Positions 18,283 through 27,643 of a stretch of 64,000 bases of DNA are shown here, one piece after another. The position numbers and the translations under genes are program-made. Each line of letters opens with the position of its first letter. Positions within the stretch are counted from its first letter, which is position 1. The stretch comes from Frigidibacter sp. ROC022 (GTDB taxonomy: Bacteria > Pseudomonadota > Alphaproteobacteria > Rhodobacterales > Rhodobacteraceae), in NCBI RefSeq assembly GCF_024723735.1, contig NZ_JANQDU010000001.1, positions 806,001 through 870,000 of the forward strand, written 5' to 3'. The notes under the pieces are model-generated. The model was given only the letters and a program-made list of their open reading frames with translations. It was not told where the DNA came from and did no database searches.

Positions 18283-20835
18283 TCAGTCGGCCGGCAACAG
18301 CTCGGTGATCCCGACCGCTGCGGCGCGGGCCAGATCGGGGTCGAGCGACATCGGTATGTATTCGCCGCGCCGCCACAGAACGCCCAGATCGTCGTAATGC
18401 CGTGACAGCGGGTGGCCGGACTGGCCGGTCGAGATGATGAAGACCGAACTGTCGGGATCGGCGAAGTCGTAGACACCGCGATAGGTGGCCCCGGCGACGC
18501 TTTCGAACGGGTTCGGGCCGCTGCCCAGGGTGCGGCCCATCATCAGGGTGTTGTCGCCGCCGCTGGTCGATTGGCGGATGTTCACCAGGTATTTCACCAA
18601 CGGGCTCTCTCCCAGCACCTGATGGTCCTGCGCCGCCTCATGCGCATTGCCCCAGCGGAGCGAGGTGAGGTCCTTGCCGTAGTGGTCGCCGATCCAGACC
18701 AGCGCATCGTCCAGTGCCAGCCGCGCGATGTCGGTGCAGGTCTCGATCGCCGCCGATTGCAGGATGTCGCACCAGGCCGAGGCGCCGTCCTGATCGGTAT
18801 AGACCCGCTCGATGAAGACCGGGTCCAGATGGGTGAACTGGCGCGCCAGCGGCCCCAGCTCGTCGCGGATCAGCCGTTCCTGCAGGGCCCGCATCCAGGC
18901 GGCGTAGATCAGCGGCTCGGGCAGATGTTCGTTCATCTCGCCGTTCCAGTCGGCCAGCAGCTGCAGCGCGTCCTGACGCAGCCGTTCCGGGGTGCCCTCG
19001 GGGGCCGCCTCGCCGGTGAACCACAGGTCGGCGCCGACCAGCGGCAGCAGGGTGCGTGCCGTGGGCGACACGGTGTCGAGCTGCGCCTCGATGAAGCTTT
19101 CTCGGGTATGCACCTCGCGGCTCTGCATCAGCCGGCGCCAGCGCTGGATCCGCTGCGTGTCGCCCCAGAGATAGCTGACATGCTGCGGAAAGGGCCGGTT
19201 CAGCAGCTTGTTGTTGGTGTTCCCCAGCAGGCCGCCGGCCGGATTGACGAATTCCGGGTTCGAGGCATAGGGCTGCACGCCGAGCCAGAGATTGGCGCCG
19301 ATCCAGCCGGGCGAGGGCAGGCGGCCCTTGCTCTGATGCTGCGGATCGCGGCGCGGCACGGCGCCGAAGGTCTTCAGCGCGATGCCGGGACCGTCGGGGC
19401 CGACTCCTTCGGCATCCGCGCCTTCGGCCATGATCACGTTCATCCCCGGGGCCACCCATGCCGCCCCGGCGGCAATGCCCTCGGCCAGCGAGGCCGAGCG
19501 CATCAGCCGCAGCCCGGCGCTGATCGTGGTGTCGTCCGGGGAGAGGCCGGTCCATGACAGGCTCATCACATGGCCGCGCGGGGTGATCCGGGCCAGGTTC
19601 ATCACGTCGCCGGGCAGCACCGGGCCATTCGGGGTCCAGGTCAGGTCCAGCGTCACCGGGGCGGAGTCCTTGATCTCGACGATCGAGGCGCGGTGGCGCA
19701 GCGGCACGAAGCCGTCCGGCGTGGCGACCTGGGTCGGGTCGTCGGGGTTCAGCTTCTCGACATGCAGATCCTGATCGTCGATGAAGGCCGCCGTCAGCCC
19801 CCAGCCGAAGCGGTCGGTGCGGCCCTCGAGGATCAGCGGCAGGCCGGGCACGGTGGCGCCGATTACCCCGCCCGAGGCCAGCTCCAGCCGCGCCAGATAC
19901 CAGATCGTCGGCGCCGAATAGGCCATATGCGGGTCCGAGGCGAGCAGCGTCCCGCCCGAGGCCGAGCGGCTGGGGGCCGCCGCCCAGGCATTCGAGGCGC
20001 CTTGCCGCCCGGGATGCGGGATCGGCGACAGGGGGTCGTACCCGTCGGCGGCGGTCTCGCCCAGCAACCGGGCCAGCAGGCCGGGCCGCCGGGTATCCTC
20101 GGTTTGGTCCTCGGCAAAGCGCAGCCCGTCCAGACCCGGCACCAGCGAGGCATAGTCGGGCAGGGTGGCGATCCCCGGTCCCGGCGCGTCGGGCAGGATG
20201 TCGCGCAGCCGGTCGTCGGGCAGCAGCAGCGATGTCTGGGCGCGCAGCGATTCGCCCGCAGCCTGTTCCGACTGCTCCCAGGCCAGCAGCTTCAGGATCG
20301 CGATCGAATCGGCGGGCTGCCAGGGGGCCATGGCATTGGTGAACAGGAAGAACTCGGGCGCGCCCCGGCCCAGGGCGCCCTTGTTCACCTCGGTCAGCCA
20401 AGCGTTGACGCCGCGGGAATAGGATTCGAGCGCGGCCTTGGCATAGGCATCCTGCGCGGCGACCGAACTGACCGCGAGCCGGTAGAGGTCGAGCCTGCGG
20501 ATCAGGCTGTCATAGGCGAGGGTCCGGGCGCCGAAGATCTCGGACAGCCGGCCCTGCGCAGTGCGGCGCAGCAGCATCATCTGCCAGAGCCGGTCCTGCG
20601 CATGGGCGAAGCCGAGCCCGAAATACACATCCGCGTCATTGGCGCCGAAGATATGCGGCACGTCGGCATTGGTGCGGACGATCTCCATCGGCGCCTGCAG
20701 CCCCTCGACATGGTGCGTGGCGTTGTAATCGGGCAGCGAGCGGCTGGCGACATAGTAGATCGCGATGCCGCTCAGGGCCGTGACAGCGGCCAGCGCAAGG
20801 AACAACCGCATCAGCCATCGGAAAGTGGTCGCCAT
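18283..20835 (-). CDS. Penicillin acylase family N-terminal-nucleophile hydrolase
   Basis: 850 residues with a single N-terminal membrane anchor or uncleaved signal (residues 9-30). It is an Ntn hydrolase made as one chain that self-cleaves into alpha and beta subunits. The predicted cut lies before Ser281 in RQGA/SNAWAAAPSRS, giving the new catalytic N-terminal Ser. The alpha chain has DVPHIFGANDADVYFGLGFAHAQDRLWQM, and the beta chain has SDPHM and TAAFIDDQD. In Gram-negatives these enzymes often hydrolyse N-acyl homoserine lactones or other acyl amides in the periplasm. The substrate here is unknown. It is convergent with hflX (9 bases apart). Confidence 0.9.
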   Translation of the reverse strand: MATTFRWLMRLFLALAAVTALSGIAIYYVASRSLPDYNATHHVEGLQAPMEIVRTNADVPHIFGANDADVYFGLGFAHAQDRLWQMMLLRRTAQGRLSEIFGARTLAYDSLIRRLDLYRLAVSSVAAQDAYAKAALESYSRGVNAWLTEVNKGALGRGAPEFFLFTNAMAPWQPADSIAILKLLAWEQSEQAAGESLRAQTSLLLPDDRLRDILPDAPGPGIATLPDYASLVPGLDGLRFAEDQTEDTRRPGLLARLLGETAADGYDPLSPIPHPGRQGASNAWAAAPSRSASGGTLLASDPHMAYSAPTIWYLARLELASGGVIGATVPGLPLILEGRTDRFGWGLTAAFIDDQDLHVEKLNPDDPTQVATPDGFVPLRHRASIVEIKDSAPVTLDLTWTPNGPVLPGDVMNLARITPRGHVMSLSWTGLSPDDTTISAGLRLMRSASLAEGIAAGAAWVAPGMNVIMAEGADAEGVGPDGPGIALKTFGAVPRRDPQHQSKGRLPSPGWIGANLWLGVQPYASNPEFVNPAGGLLGNTNNKLLNRPFPQHVSYLWGDTQRIQRWRRLMQSREVHTRESFIEAQLDTVSPTARTLLPLVGADLWFTGEAAPEGTPERLRQDALQLLADWNGEMNEHLPEPLIYAAWMRALQERLIRDELGPLARQFTHLDPVFIERVYTDQDGASAWCDILQSAAIETCTDIARLALDDALVWIGDHYGKDLTSLRWGNAHEAAQDHQVLGESPLVKYLVNIRQSTSGGDNTLMMGRTLGSGPNPFESVAGATYRGVYDFADPDSSVFIISTGQSGHPLSRHYDDLGVLWRRGEYIPMSLDPDLARAAAVGITELLPAD

Positions 20836-20958
20836 AAGTCCTCGGGTCAGGTCGTGTCGGGCGCTTGGCCAGAAGGCCCGGGGTCCGTCGGTTGACTGGA
20901 CCGGGCAGCCGGTTAACTAGGGGCGGACAGTAGTGCAAGAACACCCGAGGAGAAAGCC

Positions 20959-21831
20959 ATGGCCAAAGTCGCGTTTCTGGGACTGGGAGTGATGGGAGCG
21001 CCGATGGCGGGCCATCTTGCCGCGGCCGGCCATGAGGTGACGGTGTACAATCGCACCCGGTCCAAGGCCGAGGCCTGGACCGCCAAACACCCCGGCCGCG
21101 CCGCCGCGACCCCGCGCGAGGCTGCCGAGGGGGCCGAGTTCGTCATGGCCTGCGTCGGCAACGATGACGATCTGGCCTCGGTCTGCCGCGGCGCCGATGG
21201 CGCCTTTGCCGGCATGGAAAACGGCTCGGTCTTCGTCGATCACACGACGGTTTCGGCCAAGATCACCCGGGCGCTTGGCGCCGAGGCCGAGGCGGCGGGG
21301 ATCGCCTTCGTAGATGCGCCGGTCTCGGGTGGCCAGGCGGGGGCCGAGAACGGCCAGCTCTCGGTGATGTGCGGCGGCGACGCGGCGGCCTACGAGCGGG
21401 CCGAGCCGGTGATCGCCGCCTATGCGCGGATCTGCCGGCGGATCGGCGAGTCCGGGGCCGGGCAGCTCACCAAGATGTGCAACCAGATCGCCATTGCCGG
21501 GCTGGTGCAGGCGCTGAGCGAGGCGCTGCATTTCGCCGAGAAGGCCGGGCTGGATGGCCGCGCGGTGGTCGAGGTGATCAGCCAGGGCGCAGCCGGGTCG
21601 TGGCAGATGTCGAATCGCTACGAGACCATGCTGGACGACGAGTTCGAGCACGGGTTCGCGGTGGACTGGATGCGCAAGGATCTGGGCATCTGTCTGGAGG
21701 CCGGTGACGAGAACGGCGCCTCGCTGCCCGTGACGGCGCTGGTCGATCAGTTCTACAAGGATGTGCAGAAGCTCGGCGGCGGCCGTTGGGACACCTCGTC
21801 GCTGATCAAGCGGCTGCGGGCGATGGGCTGA
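20959..21831 (+). CDS. 3-hydroxyisobutyrate dehydrogenase family oxidoreductase
   Basis: 290-residue NAD(P)-dependent beta-hydroxyacid dehydrogenase. The dinucleotide fold opens with FLGLGVMGAPMAGHLA, the substrate loop is DAPVSGGQAGAENGQLSVM, and the catalytic lysine is in GQLTKMCNQ (the usual N of KxxNN is shifted to C-N-Q). AGGAG precedes the ATG. Family members act on 3-hydroxyisobutyrate, tartronate semialdehyde, or succinic/glyoxylic semialdehydes. There is no valine-degradation gene next door, so substrate cannot be assigned. It is divergent from the penicillin acylase gene and convergent with marR. Confidence 0.88.
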   Translation: MAKVAFLGLGVMGAPMAGHLAAAGHEVTVYNRTRSKAEAWTAKHPGRAAATPREAAEGAEFVMACVGNDDDLASVCRGADGAFAGMENGSVFVDHTTVSAKITRALGAEAEAAGIAFVDAPVSGGQAGAENGQLSVMCGGDAAAYERAEPVIAAYARICRRIGESGAGQLTKMCNQIAIAGLVQALSEALHFAEKAGLDGRAVVEVISQGAAGSWQMSNRYETMLDDEFEHGFAVDWMRKDLGICLEAGDENGASLPVTALVDQFYKDVQKLGGGRWDTSSLIKRLRAMG

Positions 21832-21853
21832 GCCGCCACCGGCCGGGGCCGGG

Positions 21854-22324
21854 CTAGGAGTCGGGCGCGCTTCCCGCGGCGCGGGCCAGTTGGCCCAGCA
21901 GATCGGGCAGCGCGGCGCGGGCTTCGGGCTCCAGCGCCGCGTTGATCCGCGCATGTTCGGCCCGCCACAGCGGCACCGCCCGGGCGACCCTGGCCCGGCC
22001 GGCCTCGGTCAGCCTCGGGATCCGGGCCCGGGCGTCGGCCGGGTCGGTCTCCAGCGTCACCAGCCCGTGCCGGGACAGGGTGCGCATCGCGGCGGTCACC
22101 GTCGCATGGTCCATCGCCAGAAGCTCGGCCAGCGTTCCCAGCCGGGGCGACCAGTCGGCCGAAAGCGCCACCAGCAGCGAGAACTGGCCATTGGTCAGCC
22201 CGAGCGGCGCGAAGACCCGGTCAAAGCGCCGTGCCAGCAGCCGTGCGGCCCGCTGCGCGGCCAGGCAGAGGCAACTGTCGCGGATCTCGAGTACGGTTTC
22301 GATCGGGAGTTTTGTCTCGGGCAT
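21854..22324 (-). CDS. MarR family transcriptional regulator
   Basis: 156 residues. The winged helix is recognisable: LTNGQFSLLVALS, then LGTLAELLAMDHATVTAAMRTL (recognition helix), then the wing DPADARARIPRLTEAGR. It begins 68 bases downstream of the RACo-like gene on the same strand and may be the last gene of that transcript, which would make it a candidate regulator of the one-carbon cluster. No ligand can be inferred. Confidence 0.9.
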   Translation of the reverse strand: MPETKLPIETVLEIRDSCLCLAAQRAARLLARRFDRVFAPLGLTNGQFSLLVALSADWSPRLGTLAELLAMDHATVTAAMRTLSRHGLVTLETDPADARARIPRLTEAGRARVARAVPLWRAEHARINAALEPEARAALPDLLGQLARAAGSAPDS

Positions 22325-22392
22325 GAAATGCCGATATCGAAGTTGAATCCGGGCGGCAAGGCATGACCGGGGCCCGCCGCGGGGCAGGGCGG

Positions 22393-24444
22393 CTACCTGC
22401 GCCGGCGTCGCCGCCCGCCTTCGTTGCCCGAGCCGGCGGTGTTGAAGGACACGTCGGGCAGGGGCACGATCCTGGCCAGTTCCGGGAAGGGTGCGGTGGC
22501 GTGGGGGATCGCATTGGCGGCGACGAAATGCTCCTGGAACCGCGGCGCGATGGCGGTCTCGACCTTGTGGATGCGGCGCACCAGCGCCTCGACCTCGGCC
22601 CGCGCCGCCAGCGAAGCCAGCGCGATCCGCGCCCCGGTGCCGGCGGCATTGCCGGCGCTGGTGACCTTGGACAGCGGCGCGTCGGGGATCATCCCCAGCA
22701 CCATGGCATGTTTGGTCGAGATATGGGCCCCGAAGGCCCCGGCCAGCACGATCCGGTCCACCTGATCGACTCCGAATTCGTCCATCAGCAGCCGCGCCCC
22801 GGCATAGAGCGCCGATTTGGCCAGCTGAATGGCGCGGATGTCGCCCTGGGTGACGGTGATCAGCGGCCCGCCCTCGGCCCGGCCGTCGTGCAGCACATAG
22901 GAATGGGTCCGGCCGTTCGGGATCAGCCGCGCGGTGCCGCATTGCTCGGGGCTGCCGATCAGCCCCGAGGCGTCGAGCAGCCCGGCGATCCGCAATTCGG
23001 CCACCGCCTCGATGATGCCCGAGCCACAGATGCCGGTGATCCCGCTGGCGGCCGTGGCGGCGGCAAAGCCCGGATCGTCGGACCAGAGGTCGCACCCGAT
23101 GACCCGGAAGCGCGGTTCCTTGGTGGCGGGGTCGATCTCGACCCGTTCGATCGCTCCGGCGGCGGCGCGCTGGCCCGAGGAGATCTGCGCCCCCTCGAAG
23201 GCCGGGCCGGTGGGCGAGGAACAGGCCAGCACCCGGGTCTTGTTGCCCAGCTGGATTTCGGCATTGGTGCCGACATCGAGGATCAGCACGAGGTCGTCGG
23301 ACTTCTGCGGCTCTTCGGCCAGCGCCACCGCCGCCGCATCGGCGCCGACATGGCCGGCGATGCAGGGCAGGATATAGACGCGGGCCGCCTTGTTGACCGA
23401 GCCCATGTCCAGATCGGCGGCATCCAGCGCCATCGAGGACGAGGCGGCCAGGGCAAAGGGCGCCTGTCCCAGTTCCACCGGATCGACCCCGACCAGCAGG
23501 TGGTGCATCACCGGGTTGCAGACCACCACAGCTTCCAGGATCAGCGCCGGATCGACCCCGGCCTCGCCTGCCAGATCGACCGCCAGCTGGTCCAGCGCCG
23601 CGCGCACCGCCCCGGTCATCTCGAGATCGCCGCCGGGGTTCATCATGACATAGGAGACCCGGCTCATCAGATCCTCGCCAAAGCGGATCTGCGGGTTCAT
23701 CATCCCGTTCGACGCCGCCACCCGGCCCGTCGTCAGATCGCAGAGATGCGCCGCGATGGTGGTCGAGCCGAGGTCGATCGCCAGCCCCCAGATCGGGCCT
23801 TCGAAGAAGCCGGGCCAGATGTCGAGCAACTGCTCGGCCCCGTCGGGCCGGTCGCGGTGCAGGGCGACGGTCACCTTCCAGTCGCCCTTGCGCAGCACCT
23901 TCTGCAGCTTGCGCAAGACGCTCAGCGGCACCTCGGCGGGGCCGACCTGCCATTGGTCGGCCAGAGCCGCCTGAAGCCGTTCCAGATCGCCCGAGGGTTC
24001 CTCCATGTCCGGCTCCGCGACCTCGACGTAATAGAGCCGGGTCGCCGGGTCCATCACGATCGTCCGGTCCGAGGCGGCCTTGCGGACCACCTGCTTGTGG
24101 ACCTGGCTTTCCGGCGGCACGTCCAGCACCACGTCGCCCTGGATGCGGGCCTGGCAGCCCAGCCGCCGGCCCGGTTTCAGGCCGCGAATCCGGTCATAGC
24201 GTTCCTCGACCGCATTGACATCGCTCAGCGCGTCGGGCCCGACGGTGACGCCATGCTTGGGGAAGGCGCCGACACCCGGCTGGACCTGGCATTTCGAGCA
24301 GATGCCGCGCCCGCCGCAGACGGAATCGAGATCGACGCCCAACTGCCTGGCGGCTGTCAGCACCGGGGTGCCGGCCTTCACGTGACCGCGCTTGCCGGAA
24401 GGGGTGAAGATGACAAGCGGGTCTTTCGTGGTTTCGGCGGTCAT
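22393..24444 (-). CDS. RACo-like ferredoxin-ASKHA ATPase, corrinoid protein reductive activator
   Basis: 683 residues. An N-terminal plant-type 2Fe-2S domain has Cys43, Cys49, Cys52 (SVCGGRGICSKC) and Cys97. A linker leads to the ASKHA ATPase domain starting at GLAIDLGSTTIAAHL (about 233-247), with NPVMHHLL, LDVGTNAEIQLG, GICGSGIIEA and AGAFGAHIS. RACo and RamA proteins use ATP to drive one-electron reduction of inactive Co(II) corrinoids in methyl-transfer proteins. A methyl-THF:corrinoid methyltransferase and a MetF-like reductase are encoded 2-5 kb away. The C-terminus ends in six arginines after GG. No corrinoid protein is encoded in the window. Confidence 0.9.
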   Translation of the reverse strand: MTAETTKDPLVIFTPSGKRGHVKAGTPVLTAARQLGVDLDSVCGGRGICSKCQVQPGVGAFPKHGVTVGPDALSDVNAVEERYDRIRGLKPGRRLGCQARIQGDVVLDVPPESQVHKQVVRKAASDRTIVMDPATRLYYVEVAEPDMEEPSGDLERLQAALADQWQVGPAEVPLSVLRKLQKVLRKGDWKVTVALHRDRPDGAEQLLDIWPGFFEGPIWGLAIDLGSTTIAAHLCDLTTGRVAASNGMMNPQIRFGEDLMSRVSYVMMNPGGDLEMTGAVRAALDQLAVDLAGEAGVDPALILEAVVVCNPVMHHLLVGVDPVELGQAPFALAASSSMALDAADLDMGSVNKAARVYILPCIAGHVGADAAAVALAEEPQKSDDLVLILDVGTNAEIQLGNKTRVLACSSPTGPAFEGAQISSGQRAAAGAIERVEIDPATKEPRFRVIGCDLWSDDPGFAAATAASGITGICGSGIIEAVAELRIAGLLDASGLIGSPEQCGTARLIPNGRTHSYVLHDGRAEGGPLITVTQGDIRAIQLAKSALYAGARLLMDEFGVDQVDRIVLAGAFGAHISTKHAMVLGMIPDAPLSKVTSAGNAAGTGARIALASLAARAEVEALVRRIHKVETAIAPRFQEHFVAANAIPHATAPFPELARIVPLPDVSFNTAGSGNEGGRRRRRR

Positions 24445-24635
24445 GGCGGGCTTCCCTTGCTGCCTCTCTTCTAGCCACGCCGGAGACGGGCCGAAAGCCC
24501 GGAAGCGGCGGCTGATGTGCGGTGCGCGCCACTGCGCAGTGATCCCGGAAATGGCCGCCGGATCCGCCGCCGTAGACCAAATCTGCCATTCGTGTTATTT
24601 TCGGCGAATTATCCGTTTCGATTTCTGGAGGTATT

Positions 24636-24995
24636 ATGTCCGGACTGGACAGGCGGGTCGCCGATCTTGAAAATCGGGTCGACCGAAACCTGAAGATCAT
24701 GCAGAAATTCATGGATGGCGCTGCGAAGACCGTCAGCGATGTTCGAAGCCGTGTCGACAAGCTGGAAAAAGAGACGCGTGTCACGATGGCGCGGCTGGAA
24801 AACAACCTGATTTCGCAGAACAAGGTCAATCAGAAGGCCTATGACCACATCTCGGCGCTCGAAAAGAAATTCATGAAGGTCGAGGCGGTGGGAAAGCAGA
24901 CCATGAAGGCGGCAGACCCGAAGATGCAGGAAAAGCAGTTGATGAAACTGGTCGATTCGGCATTGAAGGCCTACGACAAGAACAAGCGGCGCTGA
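24636..24995 (+). CDS. Small coiled-coil protein of unknown function
   Basis: 119 residues, strongly charged and almost all helix-forming. Heptad patterns run through residues about 3-30 and 40-80 (for example LEKETRVTMARLENNL), and the end is Lys-rich (AYDKNKRR). There is no signal peptide, membrane segment or cysteine. The ATG has GGAGG eight bases upstream. Codon use is a little less GC-biased than in neighbours. It lies 13 bases before the methyltransferase-TPR gene, so the two are probably co-transcribed. I do not recognise the family; a scaffolding role is only a guess. Confidence 0.75.
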   Translation: MSGLDRRVADLENRVDRNLKIMQKFMDGAAKTVSDVRSRVDKLEKETRVTMARLENNLISQNKVNQKAYDHISALEKKFMKVEAVGKQTMKAADPKMQEKQLMKLVDSALKAYDKNKRR

Positions 24996-25008
24996 TCTTG
25001 GCAAATTC

Positions 25009-26640
25009 ATGAGCGCGGCGCGTGATCCCGCCGAGGTGCTGGCGCGCGGCCTGCAGGCCGGAACGCCCGTGGACGGTTTCGGCCCGGTCTGGAACTCGGC
25101 GCGGCTGAGGCTGGCGCGGGCGACCTGGCAGGTCAGCACGATCGAGCCCTTCCTGAACTATGACGTGCCCTATACCGGAACCTCCAGCGGCCGGCTGTCC
25201 GAGGATGCGGTGGCGGTGGCATTGGCGGCGCAGAAGGCAGCCGGGCGCAGCGGCGGGCTGCGGGTGCTGGAAATCGGCTCGGGGTCCGGCGTCTTTGCCC
25301 GGCTGTTCCTGCAACGGCTCGGCGATCTGGCCCCCGATGTCCTGGCCCGGACCCGCTACCTGGTGACCGATGGCTCCGAGCGGATGCTGGACGCGCAGCG
25401 GCAAAGCGGGGTTCTGGACCCGTTCCGTGATCAGATCGAATGGCGCCGCCTTGATGCCGCAGGCGACTGGCGGGGCCTCGGGCCCTTCGACGTGGTGCTG
25501 GGCACCTATATCCTCGACAGCCTGCCATTCGACTTCCTGGCGGTGAACGATGCCCGGGTCTGGCGCAAGGAGGTCCGCAGCCTCCATCCCGGCCCCGCGG
25601 ATGAAGCCGAAGAGCTGAAGGCGGCGCTGGCTTCGGACGATCCGGCGGCGCTGCTGCCCTTCGTCCAGGCCGGGCGCCGGCTGGTGGTGCAGACCCGGCA
25701 TGTCCCGATCGACCGTGGCGACCTGGCCGAAGCCGCGGCGGTGCCCGAGGATACCGGCGGCACGACTTTGCCCTTCCTGCATTCCCACGGTGCCCTGGGC
25801 GCCCTGCGGCGCGCGGTCGAGGCGCTGGATGACGGCGGGGTCATCGTGGTCAGCGATTACGGCCATGCCGAGATGCTCGAGGCGCATGAATCGGTCGAGT
25901 TCCAGATGTTCGGCGGCTCGGTGGCCGTGGGGCTGAACTTCCCGCAGATCTCGTCTGCGGTCGGAAGCTGGGACGGGGTGACGCTGCTGGTTCCGGCGCA
26001 GGAGGAGGGCGCGCTGCTGACCCGGGTGGTGGTCAAGGGCGCGGCATCGGATGATCTGCGCGAGCTGGTCGATGACCTGCACGGCGGGCTCCGCTATCGG
26101 GCGATGACCGCCCCGGTCGATGCGGCGCGCAAGTACATCCCGGCGCGGATGTTCGAATCCAGCCGGGCGCTTTATGCCCGGGCGCTGGAACTGCGGCCGC
26201 GGGACTGGTCGCTGATGGAAGAGATCGCCACTCTGCAGCTCTACTCCTCGGGCGAATACCAGGCGAGCGCGGACATGGCGGCGGCGGGGCTGGAGCTCAA
26301 TCCGCTGGCGCCGGGCCTGTGGCGGGTCCGGGCCGAGGCGCTGCTGGCGTTGGGCCGGAAGGCCGAGGCGCGCGAGGCGATCGACCGGGGTGTCGCGCTT
26401 GCGCCTTCGAACCACTCGTCGCAGCGGGTGCTGGGCGAGGTGGCGCTGGCCGAAGGGCATTTCGCGCAGGCGCTGGAGGCGGTGGCCAGGGCACTGGCAA
26501 GTGACCGGGACCAGGATGACCGCGAGAGCCTGCTGGCGCTGCAGGAGCGGATTCTGGCGGCCATGGCCGAGGACCAGCGCCAGGTTCTGCTGGCGCAGGC
26601 CAATCAGTTCCGGCCGCTGGACCGTTTGCCCGAAGGCTGA
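25009..26640 (+). CDS. SAM-dependent methyltransferase fused to TPR repeats
   Basis: 543 residues in two parts. The N-terminal half (about 1-350) holds a class I methyltransferase fold with motif I LRVLEIGSGSGVFARL (about 81-96), an acidic motif TDGSERML, and LGTYILDSLPFDFL where MidA-type (NDUFAF7-like) arginine methyltransferases carry their xxDALP loop. The C-terminal part (about 370-530) is built of TPR-like helices (SRALYARALELRPRDWSLM, YQASADMAAAGLELNPLAPG, REAIDRGVALAPSN, ALEAVARALASD). It follows the coiled-coil gene by 13 bases and is convergent with the one-carbon operon. The target protein is unknown. Confidence 0.8.
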   Translation: MSAARDPAEVLARGLQAGTPVDGFGPVWNSARLRLARATWQVSTIEPFLNYDVPYTGTSSGRLSEDAVAVALAAQKAAGRSGGLRVLEIGSGSGVFARLFLQRLGDLAPDVLARTRYLVTDGSERMLDAQRQSGVLDPFRDQIEWRRLDAAGDWRGLGPFDVVLGTYILDSLPFDFLAVNDARVWRKEVRSLHPGPADEAEELKAALASDDPAALLPFVQAGRRLVVQTRHVPIDRGDLAEAAAVPEDTGGTTLPFLHSHGALGALRRAVEALDDGGVIVVSDYGHAEMLEAHESVEFQMFGGSVAVGLNFPQISSAVGSWDGVTLLVPAQEEGALLTRVVVKGAASDDLRELVDDLHGGLRYRAMTAPVDAARKYIPARMFESSRALYARALELRPRDWSLMEEIATLQLYSSGEYQASADMAAAGLELNPLAPGLWRVRAEALLALGRKAEAREAIDRGVALAPSNHSSQRVLGEVALAEGHFAQALEAVARALASDRDQDDRESLLALQERILAAMAEDQRQVLLAQANQFRPLDRLPEG

Positions 26641-26647
26641 CCCCGGC

Positions 26648-27643
26648 TCAGCCCCGCGACCGGCGGCCGCCGGTCCGGCCCCCGGCGCGGCGGCTGCTGC
26701 CGGCCGCGATGGCGTCCGACGACGCTTCGGCGAAGGTCTTGCCTGCCGCCACCGCGTCCATGATCCGGGTGAAGGCAATCCACTCCGAACCGTTGGGATC
26801 ATGGTTCATCAGGAAATTGGCGGCGCGAATCGCCTCCATCTCCTGCATCCGCACCGGGTTCATGATCGCGCTGGTCATCCCGGCCTGAATCGCCATCGGA
26901 AGGAAGGCCCCGTTGATCCCGTGCCGCTGCGGCAGGCCGAAAGAGATGTTCGAGGCGCCGCAGGTCGTGTTCACCCCCAGTTCCTCGCGCAGCCGCCGCA
27001 CCAGGGCAAAGACCTGCTGCCCGGCGCTGCCCATGGCGCCGACCGGCATCACCAGCGGATCGACCACGATGTCATGCGCCGGAATGCCGAAATCGGAGGC
27101 CCGCTCGACGATCTTCTTGGCCACCGCGAAACGCACGTCGGGGTCTTCCGAAATCCCGGTGTCGTCATTCGAGATCGCCACCACCGGCACGTTGTATTTC
27201 TTGACCAGGGGCAGAACGAGTTCCATCCGCTCTTCCTCGCCGGTCACCGAGTTCAGCAGCGGCCGGCCCTCGGCCGCCTCCAGCCCGTTCTGAAGCGCGC
27301 CGGGCACCGAGGAATCGATGCAGAGCGGCACATCGACGATGCCCTGTATCCGGGTCACCAGCTCGCGCATCAGCGGCGGCTCGACGAAATTGTTGTCGGC
27401 ATAGCGCGGGTCTTCGGCCATCTTGTTGGTGAAGACCGCGCCCGAGTTCACGTCCAGAACCATGGCGCCGCAGGCGACCTGTTCGCGCGCATCCTTCTCG
27501 ACGGTCGAGAAATCGCCCTGTTCCAGCTCGGCGGCCAGTTTCTTGCGTCCGGTGGGGTTGATCCGCTCGCCGATCACGCAGAACGGCTCGTCAAAGCCGA
27601 TCACCACGGTCTTGGTCTTGGATTCCAGAACGGTGCGGGTCAT
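26648..27643 (-). CDS. Methyltetrahydrofolate:corrinoid methyltransferase (pterin-binding)
   Basis: 331 residues. The DHPS-like TIM barrel carries FCVIGERINPTGRKKLA near the N-terminus, AMVLDVNSG, CIDSS, LNSVTGEE, DPLVMPVG and NTTCGASNISFGLP, all typical of MetH pterin-binding domains and of AcsE/MtgA-type methyltransferases. It moves the methyl group between 5-methyl-THF and a Co(I) corrinoid. The tail after about residue 310 is low-complexity and basic (SSRRAGGRTGGRRSRG), resembling the Arg-rich end of the RACo-like protein. Its ATG overlaps the HAD gene stop by four bases, making it last in the operon. Confidence 0.92.
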   Translation of the reverse strand: MTRTVLESKTKTVVIGFDEPFCVIGERINPTGRKKLAAELEQGDFSTVEKDAREQVACGAMVLDVNSGAVFTNKMAEDPRYADNNFVEPPLMRELVTRIQGIVDVPLCIDSSVPGALQNGLEAAEGRPLLNSVTGEEERMELVLPLVKKYNVPVVAISNDDTGISEDPDVRFAVAKKIVERASDFGIPAHDIVVDPLVMPVGAMGSAGQQVFALVRRLREELGVNTTCGASNISFGLPQRHGINGAFLPMAIQAGMTSAIMNPVRMQEMEAIRAANFLMNHDPNGSEWIAFTRIMDAVAAGKTFAEASSDAIAAGSSRRAGGRTGGRRSRG

